A DNA stretch of 8,313 nucleotides from assembly GCF_050873445.1 (NCBI RefSeq), contig NZ_JBNMIU010000072.1:1-8313 (forward strand), written 5' to 3'. This DNA is from Acidaminococcus sp050873445. GTDB lineage: Bacteria > Bacillota > Negativicutes > Acidaminococcales > Acidaminococcaceae. Positions 1 to 5,762 of the stretch are shown piece by piece. Both the position numbers and the translations under genes were made by a program. Within the stretch, counting starts at the first letter, position 1. Each line of letters opens with the position of its first letter. A model generated the notes under the pieces. That model was not told where the DNA came from. It did no database searches and was given only the letters and a program-made list of their open reading frames with translations.

Positions 1-75
1 CCACAAGACCCCAACATTTATTATAGAACCTTTTTTTTGTAAGCGGCCAGAGGTTTGTGGGTCGTGAAAAAAAGC

Positions 76-111
76 AAAAAAAATCCGCTGCGCCGGGCAG
101 CGGATTTTTTT
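76..111. terminator. Bidirectional rho-independent terminator
   Basis: An 8-bp GC-rich stem (84-91 pairing with 97-104, loop 92-96) is flanked by a run of eight A on the left (76-83) and seven T on the right (105-111), so it can end transcription from either side. On the minus strand it directly follows the secreted-protein gene, whose TAA stop (110-112) lies inside the flanking T run. A plus-strand gene ending left of the window could share it. The A/T runs extend the stem further. Confidence 0.85.
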
Positions 112-664
112 ATTCAAGAGATTCGAAATAGGAGAATCTCCAGCCTTTCAGGGTCTTTACATAGGGGAAGGTCACCTTGTAGGTCTTCACCACGTTGGTC
201 TTGCCATGGGCCGGATCTTCCATGATGGGGGTGCTGACTTCCAGGTCGATCCTGGTGGGGGATACCCGGACGATGTTGATGGTGCTGGTCCCTTTGTGGA
301 GGCCCCTGGCTTTGGCACTGGGAGCCACATATAGTTTGCCGTCGAATTCACGGTACATCCGGCTGTCGCTCATGATGAAGCTGGCCAGGGCTTCGGTGAA
401 GGAGGCGTTTACCCTGGTCTTCAGGGCCATCATGTTGGGGAACTCCTTATCTGCTACCGTGTAGTAGATCATATAGCCGGTGTCTTTTTCCCCTTTGCCG
501 TCAGTGTGCAGGGGATGATGTTCGAACCATTCATAAACGGTGTTGGCCTGCTGGAAAGCCTGGGCCACTTCCTGGTCCGTAGGTGCTTCCGGAGAAGCAA
601 GGGCAGTCAGGGCGGCAGTCAGCACCATGAGGCCGGTCAGTAATAACGAACGTACGAGTTTCAT
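110..664 (-). CDS. Secreted small protein, possibly IseA-like (DL-endopeptidase inhibitor family)
   Basis: This 184-residue protein starts with a classic Sec signal peptide: a basic n-region (K2, R5), a hydrophobic core at about 6-22, and a likely signal peptidase I site after ALA at 21-23. The mature part of about 160 residues has no membrane segment and no cysteine. Its pattern is a helical start, a Y-x-I/V-Y-Y strand near 65-69, a helix, an FDGKLYV segment near 107-113, and alternating strands ending in GWRFSYFE. This recalls the IseA (YoeB) family, which in Bacillus binds and inhibits cell-wall DL-endopeptidases. I recall the family from its general pattern only, so the role is tentative; the export is well supported. 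The start is ATG at 664 with an AAAGGAGAG ribosome site 7 nt upstream. It appears monocistronic, with its own promoter and terminator. Confidence 0.85.
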   Translation of the reverse strand: MKLVRSLLLTGLMVLTAALTALASPEAPTDQEVAQAFQQANTVYEWFEHHPLHTDGKGEKDTGYMIYYTVADKEFPNMMALKTRVNASFTEALASFIMSDSRMYREFDGKLYVAPSAKARGLHKGTSTINIVRVSPTRIDLEVSTPIMEDPAHGKTNVVKTYKVTFPYVKTLKGWRFSYFESLE

Positions 665-671
665 GGACGCA

Positions 672-680
672 CTCTCCTTT
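672..680 (-). promoter_or_regulatory. Ribosome binding site for the secreted protein
   Basis: AAAGGAGAG on the minus strand lies 7 nt before the ATG at 664. This is a near-ideal Shine-Dalgarno site and fixes the start. Confidence 0.85.
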
Positions 681-695
681 GGTTTGATTCCCTTT

Positions 696-704
696 ATTGT
701 ACCA
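696..704 (-). promoter_or_regulatory. Extended -10 promoter for the secreted protein gene
   Basis: Read on the minus strand, TGGTACAAT is an extended -10 element (TGn plus TACAAT, 5 of 6 to consensus). It would start transcription near 689 and give a leader of about 25 nt. No good -35 is visible at 17 bp, which is common for extended -10 promoters. Confidence 0.5.
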
Positions 705-708
705 TAGT

Positions 709-736
709 TTGACAGGTTGTGGTATCATCTTATAGG
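709..736 (+). promoter_or_regulatory. Promoter for the Gph-like HAD phosphatase
   Basis: A perfect TTGACA -35 (709-714) is followed after 16 bp by TATAGG (731-736, 4 of 6 to the -10 consensus). Transcription would begin near 743, about 25 nt before the ATG at 768. It lies back to back with the minus-strand promoter at 696-704, only a few bases away. Confidence 0.55.
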
Positions 737-767
737 TAGAGAGAAGACAAGAAATGAGGGGAAAAGC

Positions 768-1421
768 ATGACGAAATATCAGGCGGTTGTATTTGATCTG
801 GACGGGACGCTACTGGATACCCTGACGGATCTGTGGAATGCCGTGAATGCAGCCTGTAAAAGCAAAGGCTTTCCGCCCCGGACCCGGCTGCAGGTGCGGC
901 GGGACCTGGGCAACGGGCTGCAGCGGCTGCTGAAGCTGTCTCTGCCCAAAGACGTGGACGAGAACCGGTTCAAGTGCATTTTCCAGGCCTTCCGGCAGTA
1001 TTATCTGAATCACTGCAATGAGGCAACCCATCCCTATGAAGGAATCCCGGAACTGCTGCGGCAGCTGCAGGCGGCAGGTGTAAAGACGGCCATTGTGTCC
1101 AACAAGGCCCATCCGGCGGTACAGGAACTGCGGGACCGGTATTTTCCGGAGACCATGAAGGTGGCCATCGGTGAAAGTACCCAGGTGCGGCGGAAGCCGG
1201 CACCGGATACGGTGCTGCAGGCCCTGCGGGAACTGGGTGTGGATAAGAGCCAGGCCGTGTATGTGGGGGATTCGGAAGTGGACAAGGCCACAGCGGATAA
1301 CGTGGGCATGGACTGCTTCCTGGTGACCTGGGGCTTCCGGGACCGGGGCGAGCTGAAAGCCCTGGAACCCACGGCACTGGTGGATCAGCCGGAAGAAATC
1401 GGGAAACTGGTACTGGGCTGA
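768..1421 (+). CDS. HAD-family hydrolase, phosphoglycolate phosphatase (Gph)-like
   Basis: A 217-residue cytoplasmic phosphatase of the haloacid dehalogenase superfamily. All four motifs are present: motif I FDLDGTLLDT with nucleophile D10 and acid D12; motif II IVSN at 109-112 with S111; motif III K143 followed by P144; and motif IV VGDSEVD at 166-172 with D168 and D172 for magnesium. The stretch between motifs I and II is a helical cap (subclass I). Length and motif spacing match Gph/PGP-type enzymes, which dephosphorylate 2-phosphoglycolate or other small phosphate esters; the true substrate cannot be read from sequence. The ATG at 768 has GAGGGG (756-761) just upstream. An in-frame TTG at 717 would start inside the promoter spacer and was rejected. 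It is a single-gene unit with its own promoter, converging on the pentapeptide gene across a shared terminator. Confidence 0.92.
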   Translation: MTKYQAVVFDLDGTLLDTLTDLWNAVNAACKSKGFPPRTRLQVRRDLGNGLQRLLKLSLPKDVDENRFKCIFQAFRQYYLNHCNEATHPYEGIPELLRQLQAAGVKTAIVSNKAHPAVQELRDRYFPETMKVAIGESTQVRRKPAPDTVLQALRELGVDKSQAVYVGDSEVDKATADNVGMDCFLVTWGFRDRGELKALEPTALVDQPEEIGKLVLG

Positions 1422-1427
1422 AAAATG

Positions 1428-1480
1428 AACTGCTCCCCAATTGTCAGATCAAACAGCTGACAATTGGGGAGCAGTTTTTT
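1428..1480. terminator. Strong bidirectional terminator between convergent genes
   Basis: A perfect 20-bp inverted repeat (1428-1447 with 1457-1476) has a 9-nt loop (1448-1456). On the plus strand it runs into TTTTTT (1475-1480). On the minus strand it is followed by a T-rich stretch (complement of 1421-1427, after two T at the stem end). It sits between the HAD phosphatase (ends 1421) and the pentapeptide gene (ends 1479) and serves both. The pentapeptide TAA stop (1479-1481) overlaps the T run. Confidence 0.92.
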
Positions 1481-2225
1481 ATTTCCGGTACGCCAGCGCC
1501 AGATCGGAACTGGTGAAGACCGTCCCTTCCATATTGGCATTGGAAAGATCCGCATCGTCCAGATTGGTGTTGGTGAGCACGGCCTTGCTCAGGTTGCTGT
1601 CCCGCAGGGTGGCACTCATCAGATTGGCGTTCTTGAAATTGGCTTCCGTGAGTCCTGCTTTCCGCAGCCGGGCGTTGTACAGGTTGGCTGAAGTGAAATT
1701 GGCACCCCGCAGCTGGGTGCCGAAGAACCAGCTGCGGGCCAGGTTGGCCGAAAAGAAATTGGCCATGGCCCCGTTGGCAAAGTCAAAGGTACTTTCCCGC
1801 AGGTCCGCCGTGTACAGGTTGGCGAAGGTCAGCAGCGCATGGGAAAAATTGGTCCGGTATGCTGTGGTCCCCACCAGGGAAGCGTGGTTCAGCACCGTGT
1901 GGGAGAAGTTGGCATTGGTCAGGTTGGCCCCCTCCAGGTTGGCACTGGCCATGTAGGCATTCCGCAGATTGGCCTTCTGGAAGTCCACATCCCGCAGGTC
2001 TGCATTTTCCAGAATGGCATTGGTCAGACTGGCATAGCTCAGGTCGGCTCCCTTCAGGTCGGCATCGGTCAAGTCTGCGTTCTGCAGGAAAGCGCCCCGC
2101 AGGTCGCCGCCGGGGCAGGAACGGGTGGCCAGCAGCCGGTCCACATCGGCCTGCTGGTAGGCCAGGACAGGGGAGGTACAGCTGAAAGCCAGCAGCAGCC
2201 CTGCCAGGATCTTCTTGATTTTCAT
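1479..2225 (-). CDS. Exported pentapeptide-repeat protein
   Basis: A 248-residue protein. Residues 1-22 form a Sec signal peptide (K2, K4, K5, then a hydrophobic core, cleavage after VLA). Residues 23-40 are a short cap ending in LLATRSCPGG, a lead-in often seen before pentapeptide repeats. Residues 41-240 are exactly 40 back-to-back pentapeptides of the A(D/N)LxX type with no interruption, so the fold should be a right-handed quadrilateral beta-helix of about 10 coils. The last 8 residues form a short tail. Pentapeptide proteins have varied and often unknown roles; cytoplasmic Qnr/MfpA forms mimic DNA to protect gyrase, but export argues against that role here. A site of action in the periplasm or cell exterior is inferred. 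The ATG at 2225 has GAGGTG 6 nt upstream and begins 3 nt after the stop of the preceding HAD gene, so the two are probably translationally coupled. Confidence 0.92.
   Translation of the reverse strand: MKIKKILAGLLLAFSCTSPVLAYQQADVDRLLATRSCPGGDLRGAFLQNADLTDADLKGADLSYASLTNAILENADLRDVDFQKANLRNAYMASANLEGANLTNANFSHTVLNHASLVGTTAYRTNFSHALLTFANLYTADLRESTFDFANGAMANFFSANLARSWFFGTQLRGANFTSANLYNARLRKAGLTEANFKNANLMSATLRDSNLSKAVLTNTNLDDADLSNANMEGTVFTSSDLALAYRK
1506..2105 (-). repeat. 40 tandem pentapeptide units (15-nt coding periodicity)
   Basis: The coding stretch for residues 41-240 has a 15-base periodicity, seen on the plus strand as recurring CAGGTTGGC/CAGATTGGC-like words. It encodes 40 consecutive five-residue units with Leu or Phe at the central position of nearly all. 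Departures include TAYRT and NGAMA, where the central large residue is lost or shifted. Units differ at DNA level, so this is an old protein repeat and not a recent tandem duplication. Confidence 0.9.
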
Positions 2226-2228
2226 GGG

Positions 2229-2918
2229 TCACACCTCTTCCACGATGGCCCGCAGCTCTTCCGGACGGGCCGGCAGTTCCGGGATGATCTTCCAGGGATG
2301 GCAGGCTTCCAGCCGGTCCCGGGTATAGCTGGAACCTTTCTCTACAATCAGGCTCCGCACGCCTACGGCCCGGGCACAGGTGATGTCGTGGGGAGTGTCC
2401 CCGATGACGATCAGCTGCTCGGGCGTGACGGAGGGGTCTTTTTTCTGCAGCTTCTGCAGCAGGGCCCTGGACAGGTCGTCACGCAGCTCACTGATTTCAC
2501 CGAAGGCACTGCTCCTGTAATCGAAATACCGATCGATGCCGAAATATTCCAGTTTGGCATGGGCCGCCGGTTCGCAGTTGCCTGTCAGCAGTACATTGGT
2601 GCAGTCGGGGGCCTTGTCGAAATACGTCAGGGTTTCCTTTACATGGGGCAGCAGGTGGCCGTGTTTTTCCACCAGGGAAGCAGGCAGCTTCCTGCCGTAG
2701 GCAGAGAGCATGGCTGTCACCTCTTTCCCGGTACAGCGGCCCTGGATGCCCTCGATGGCTTTCCGGGCGATGTAGGTATCGGTCCGGCCGGCCATGCCGT
2801 AGGTAAATTCAAAATGATCCAGGCCATACAGCTCCTGGATGGTCTCTTTCATGGCGGAAACCCCGGCGTAGTTGGTCAAAAGCAGGGTCCCGTCGATATC
2901 CCAGCAAATATAGTACAT
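2229..2918 (-). CDS. HAD-superfamily hydrolase (subclass I cap), substrate unknown
   Basis: A 229-residue cytoplasmic HAD hydrolase from a different branch than the enzyme at 768. Motif I is WDIDGTLL with D7 as nucleophile and D9 as acid; motif II is LLTGN at 110-114 with T112; motif IV is VIGDTPHDI at 171-179 with D174 and D178. A helical cap lies between motifs I and II (about 18-90). The motif III region (AFGEISELRDDL, about 138-149) has no K-P pair; R146 is the nearest basic residue and may take its place. Phosphatase or phosphotransfer chemistry is likely, with no substrate evident. The ATG at 2918 has AAAGGAAG 8 nt upstream. An in-frame GTG at 2951 would lie within the preceding terminator stem and was rejected. 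The gene is followed after 3 nt by the pentapeptide gene and preceded by a terminator hairpin, so it may depend on readthrough. Confidence 0.88.
   Translation of the reverse strand: MYYICWDIDGTLLLTNYAGVSAMKETIQELYGLDHFEFTYGMAGRTDTYIARKAIEGIQGRCTGKEVTAMLSAYGRKLPASLVEKHGHLLPHVKETLTYFDKAPDCTNVLLTGNCEPAAHAKLEYFGIDRYFDYRSSAFGEISELRDDLSRALLQKLQKKDPSVTPEQLIVIGDTPHDITCARAVGVRSLIVEKGSSYTRDRLEACHPWKIIPELPARPEELRAIVEEV
2232..2237 (-). promoter_or_regulatory. Ribosome binding site of the pentapeptide gene, inside the HAD coding region
   Basis: GAGGTG on the minus strand ends 6 nt before the ATG at 2225 and lies in the last codons of the HAD gene, whose stop is at 2229-2231. This arrangement suggests coupled translation. 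Confidence 0.7.
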
Positions 2919-2926
2919 GGTTTTCT

Positions 2927-2934
2927 CTTCCTTT
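2927..2934 (-). promoter_or_regulatory. Ribosome binding site of the second HAD gene, abutting a terminator T run
   Basis: AAAGGAAG lies 8 nt before the ATG at 2918 and only 2 nt after the T run of the preceding terminator. It decides the start at 2918 over the upstream GTG. Confidence 0.75.
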
Positions 2935-2936
2935 AT

Positions 2937-2968
2937 AAAAACAAGAGGCACCGAATCAGTGCCTCTTG
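2937..2968 (-). terminator. Terminator or attenuator after the SAM decarboxylase-like gene
   Basis: A perfect 10-bp stem (2968-2959 pairing with 2951-2942 on the minus strand) has a 7-nt loop (2952-2958) and is followed by TTTTT (2941-2937). It begins 8 nt after the TAA of the decarboxylase-like gene (2976-2978). Because the next gene's ribosome site starts 2 nt past the T run, full termination here would silence the two downstream genes unless they have a promoter I could not find. Confidence 0.8.
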
Positions 2969-2975
2969 CTGCAGT

Positions 2976-3437
2976 TTATCTGTCTTTTTTCCACTGCATG
3001 AATTTCTTCAGTTTGGCACCGGCATTCTTGGCCCGACGCATCGGTTTCACCAGTTTCTTCCGCCGTGGCTTCATGTCCTTGATGGAACCGTAATCGCCCC
3101 GCTTCAGCGTGGTGACTTTGGCCTGGTCCGGAGTGAACTCCTGACGCAGGAACACGGCTACCTGTTCCGGGTTGGCAGCGTTTTCCAGGGTGAAGATATC
3201 TGCCTCCACATAGCCATAGGTGGGGAATACATGGAGGAATACATGTCCGCTGGTGCAGAGCATGACGAAGCAGAAATCGTCTCCTTCTTCATTTTCTGTA
3301 GAGTACAGGGACAGTTCCTTCAGACCGAACCGCTCAGCCGCAGTTTCCAGGATTTCATGGATTTTTTCTTTGTCGAATACAACTTCCTCTGCACAGCGGT
3401 ACATGTCCAGAGCTGCCTGTGTACCTTTTCCAATCAC
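2976..3437 (-). CDS. S-adenosylmethionine decarboxylase-related protein, probably non-catalytic, with basic tail
   Basis: This 153-residue protein matches the layout of bacterial SpeH-type AdoMet decarboxylases: a start like GRHLLADLYGC (here G3 to C15), a helix with an AAE/FG element (33-38), a strand-turn at 58-72, GYxxxDIFT (75-83) and a late KRGDY (112-116). Active SpeH enzymes cut themselves at an ESH site to make a pyruvoyl group from Ser. Aligned without gaps on the IHTWP (here LHVFP, 68-72) and GYxxxDIFT blocks, Glu is S63, the pyruvoyl Ser is G64, and the catalytic Cys after DIFT is L84; only the His (H69) is kept. A one-residue gap could instead place S63 at the Ser. Residues 120-153 are very rich in Lys/Arg, unlike SpeH. 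The start is GTG at 3437, with AAGGA 12 nt upstream, a long spacing. No nearer in-frame start exists before the upstream stop. It has its own strong promoter. Confidence 0.8.
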   Translation of the reverse strand: MIGKGTQAALDMYRCAEEVVFDKEKIHEILETAAERFGLKELSLYSTENEEGDDFCFVMLCTSGHVFLHVFPTYGYVEADIFTLENAANPEQVAVFLRQEFTPDQAKVTTLKRGDYGSIKDMKPRRKKLVKPMRRAKNAGAKLKKFMQWKKDR

Positions 3438-3501
3438 GCGCGTTTCACATCCTTATATTTTCTTTATTTGATAGCATTATACTCACGAATTCAGCTTTTC
3501 T

Positions 3502-3531
3502 ATTATACCGTAATCTGGCGCAAACTGTCAA
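3502..3531 (-). promoter_or_regulatory. Strong promoter for the SAM decarboxylase-like gene
   Basis: On the minus strand there is a perfect TTGACA (3531-3526), an 18-bp spacer and a perfect TATAAT (3507-3502). Transcription would begin near 3495, giving a leader of about 58 nt before the GTG at 3437. Confidence 0.85.
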
Positions 3532-3555
3532 AAAAATGAAAATCTATGCTATAAT
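3525..3555 (+). promoter_or_regulatory. Promoter for recD2, superimposed on the divergent promoter
   Basis: TGCTATAAT (3547-3555) is an extended -10 with a perfect hexamer. CTGTCA (3525-3530) is a 4-of-6 -35 at 19 bp. The -35 covers the same base pairs as the minus-strand TTGACA, so two polymerases could not bind at once. Transcription would begin near 3562, about 27 nt before the ATG at 3589. Confidence 0.7.
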
Positions 3556-3572
3556 AAAAGGAACATTTGTTC

Positions 3573-3581
3573 AGAAGGGAG
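3573..3581 (+). promoter_or_regulatory. Ribosome binding site of recD2
   Basis: AGAAGGGAG ends 7 nt before the ATG at 3589 and supports that start. Confidence 0.75.
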
Positions 3582-3588
3582 AAAGGCC

Positions 3589-5751
3589 ATGTCCGAGGCA
3601 GTTTCCATAGAAATCACCGTAAAAAATATTGTGTTCCAGGCCTCTTCCGGAACATTCTGTGTCTTCCGGGGAGAGAATCCGGAGAACGGCACCTTTTCCG
3701 TAGTCTATAAGGGCCAGGCTCCCTTTGCAGGGGAACAGGTGCGGCTCAGCGGCCGGTGGGGCGAGCATCCCCGGTTCGGCCGCCAGTTCCAGGCAGGCCA
3801 ATGGGAGGCAGTCCAGCCCAAAGGGGCGGAAGGCCTGGTGAAGATGCTGGGCAGCGGTGTCCTGAAGGGTGTGGGCCCGTCCATGGCTCAGCGCATTGTG
3901 GACCTGTTCGGGGAAAAAACACTGGAAGTCCTGGAAAAGACCCCGGAACGACTGCAGGAAGTCCGCGGCATCGGCAAAAAGAAGGCGGAGGATATCGTGG
4001 CTTCCTACGGGGAGCTGAGGGATACCCGGGAGCTGGTGTTCTTCCTGGAAAGCCACGGCATCAGCGGCAACTATGCACCCCGTATCCAGGCCCTGTACGG
4101 CAATACAGCGGTGACCCGGATCAGCAACAATCCCTACTGCCTGGCAGAGGACGTGGACGGTATCGGGTTCCGCACGGCGGACGCCCTGGCCCGGAATCTG
4201 GGGTTTGATGAGCTTTCTGAAGACCGGATCCGGGCGGGTATCCATTTTACGCTGCTCCAGGGAGCCAGCCAGGGCCATACCTGTGTGCCTGACCGGTGGC
4301 TGGTGACCATGGCGGCCAAAGTGCTGCAGGTGGATCCCCTGGAAGTGAGCCAGGTGTTCCAGCAGTTACTGAAAGACAATATGCTGCGGACGGAGGATGT
4401 GGGAGATCATCTGTGCGTGTACCCTGAATACCTTTACCGGGCGGAGACCGGAGTGGCCCATCGGCTGCTGGCCCTGCGGGATAACGTGAACCAGCTGTGG
4501 AAAGTGGATTACCAGAAGATCATCCAGGAATGGGAACAGGACGAACGGATCAAACTGGCCCCGGAACAGGCGGAAGCCGTAAAGGCTTCTGTGGACCACG
4601 GGGTGTTCGTGCTCACAGGTGGTCCTGGTACCGGGAAGACCACTGTGGTAAAGGGCATCCTTTCGGTGATGGAGCAGGCCGGATGCAAGATCTTGCTGGC
4701 GGCGCCTACGGGACGGGCGGCCAAACGGCTGGCGGAAAGTGCCGGAAAACCGGCCCAGACCGTGCACCGGCTGCTGGAATACACCCCCAACGGGGAGGAA
4801 GGGGATGCCCTCTGGGGGCGCAACGAGGACAATCCCCTGGAGGCTGACGCAGTGATCGTGGACGAAGCCTCCATGCTGGACATCGTGCTCATGTACAATT
4901 TACTGAAGGCCCTGCCCCTGGGCTGCCGGCTGATCCTGGTGGGGGACGTGGATCAGCTGCCCAGTGTGGGCCCGGGTTCTGTACTGCAGGACATCATCCG
5001 CAGCGATACCATGCCCGTGGTGCGTCTGGAGAATGTGTTCCGCCAGGCGGAGCAGAGTCCCATCGTGCGCAATGCCCACCGGATCAACCAGGGGCTCATG
5101 CCCGAATGGGAAGGGGAGAAGGATTTCACCTTTAGGGAATGCGGTTCGGAAGAAGAAACCATGCAGTATGTGGTGGATCTGTACGAGCAGCTTTCGAAAC
5201 AGGCACCCCTGGAAAGCGTCCAGGTACTGACCCCCATGCATAAGAACCTGTGCGGGGTAGAGAACCTGAATGGCCTCCTCCAGGCCCGGGTGAACCCGCA
5301 TTCTCCCCATAAGGAAGAATTCCGCAACAGCTTTTTGACCCTGCGGGAAGGGGATAAGGTGATGCAGATCCGGAACAACTATGACAAGAATGTGTTTAAC
5401 GGGGACATCGGAAAGGTGATCCGCATCCAGGGGGCCTATGTGACCGTGGATTTCCCCGACCGGCCGGAAGGAGAGTCGGTGACCTACGAAGGCGCCGAGG
5501 CAGCGGATCTGCGGCTGGCCTATGCGATGAGCGTCCATAAATCCCAAGGCAGTGAATACGCTACGGTGATCATGCCCCTGGTGCCCAGCCACTACATCAT
5601 GCTCCAGCGGAATCTGTTTTATACAGCCATTACCAGAGCAAAAAAAAAGGTGCACCTGGCCGGCAGCAAAAGGGCCATGCGCACAGCTGTGGAAAATGAC
5701 AAGACAAGGAAACGGTACAGCCTGCTTGCAGAACGGCTGAAAAGGGAATAA
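3589..5751 (+). CDS. recD2: RecD2-type ATP-dependent 5'-3' DNA helicase (SF1B)
   Basis: A 720-residue helicase, close to Deinococcus RecD2 in length. Domains in order: an N-terminal OB-like part (about 1-80); helix-hairpin-helix units near 87-100, 120-135 and 185-200; then two RecA-like domains. The helicase motifs are intact: Walker A GGPGTGKTT at 344-352 (K350), Walker B DEAS at 425-428, motif III VGDVDQLPSVGPG at 451-463, VFRQ at 483-486, an SH3-like insert near 585-640, motif V SVHKSQGSE at 648-656, and motif VI YTAITRAKK at 678-686 with arginine finger R683. RecD2 proteins occur without RecBC, unwind DNA 5' to 3', and in Bacillus and Deinococcus are linked to repair, replication-fork upkeep and limiting recombination. 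It heads a rightward unit with comF 11 nt downstream. The ATG at 3589 is well placed for its ribosome site. Confidence 0.96.
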   Translation: MSEAVSIEITVKNIVFQASSGTFCVFRGENPENGTFSVVYKGQAPFAGEQVRLSGRWGEHPRFGRQFQAGQWEAVQPKGAEGLVKMLGSGVLKGVGPSMAQRIVDLFGEKTLEVLEKTPERLQEVRGIGKKKAEDIVASYGELRDTRELVFFLESHGISGNYAPRIQALYGNTAVTRISNNPYCLAEDVDGIGFRTADALARNLGFDELSEDRIRAGIHFTLLQGASQGHTCVPDRWLVTMAAKVLQVDPLEVSQVFQQLLKDNMLRTEDVGDHLCVYPEYLYRAETGVAHRLLALRDNVNQLWKVDYQKIIQEWEQDERIKLAPEQAEAVKASVDHGVFVLTGGPGTGKTTVVKGILSVMEQAGCKILLAAPTGRAAKRLAESAGKPAQTVHRLLEYTPNGEEGDALWGRNEDNPLEADAVIVDEASMLDIVLMYNLLKALPLGCRLILVGDVDQLPSVGPGSVLQDIIRSDTMPVVRLENVFRQAEQSPIVRNAHRINQGLMPEWEGEKDFTFRECGSEEETMQYVVDLYEQLSKQAPLESVQVLTPMHKNLCGVENLNGLLQARVNPHSPHKEEFRNSFLTLREGDKVMQIRNNYDKNVFNGDIGKVIRIQGAYVTVDFPDRPEGESVTYEGAEAADLRLAYAMSVHKSQGSEYATVIMPLVPSHYIMLQRNLFYTAITRAKKKVHLAGSKRAMRTAVENDKTRKRYSLLAERLKRE

Positions 5752-5757
5752 GGAGGT
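5751..5757 (+). promoter_or_regulatory. Ribosome binding site of the comF-like gene
   Basis: AGGAGGT begins on the last base of the recD2 stop codon and sits 5 nt before the ATG at 5763. An in-frame TTG at 5760 would leave only 2 nt, so the ATG is preferred. Confidence 0.85.
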
Positions 5758-5762
5758 CCTTG

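Noticed and set aside
20..25. TATAAT on the minus strand near the left edge as a promoter
   Set aside because: No -35 or extended TG is found at suitable spacing, and any gene it serves would be outside the window.
717..767. Upstream TTG start extending the Gph-like phosphatase by 17 residues
   Set aside because: The start would lie upstream of the predicted transcription start, has no ribosome site, and the extension does not look like HAD sequence; ATG 768 has GAGGGG and places motif I correctly.
1506..2105. CRISPR-like or satellite array suggested by the regular CAGGTTGGC words
   Set aside because: The period is 15 nt, in frame, and encodes pentapeptides; there are no constant repeats with unique spacers.
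2175..2225. Lipoprotein signal on the pentapeptide protein (Cys at residue 16)
   Set aside because: The residues before Cys (A-F-S) do not fit a lipobox well and the hydrophobic stretch goes on to a good VLA signal peptidase I site at 20-22.
1839..3539. A 566-codon plus-strand open frame running antisense across three minus-strand genes
   Set aside because: It mirrors the codon bias of the opposite genes, has no ribosome site, crosses a terminator and the strong minus-strand promoter, and its translation is low-complexity without any recognisable domain.
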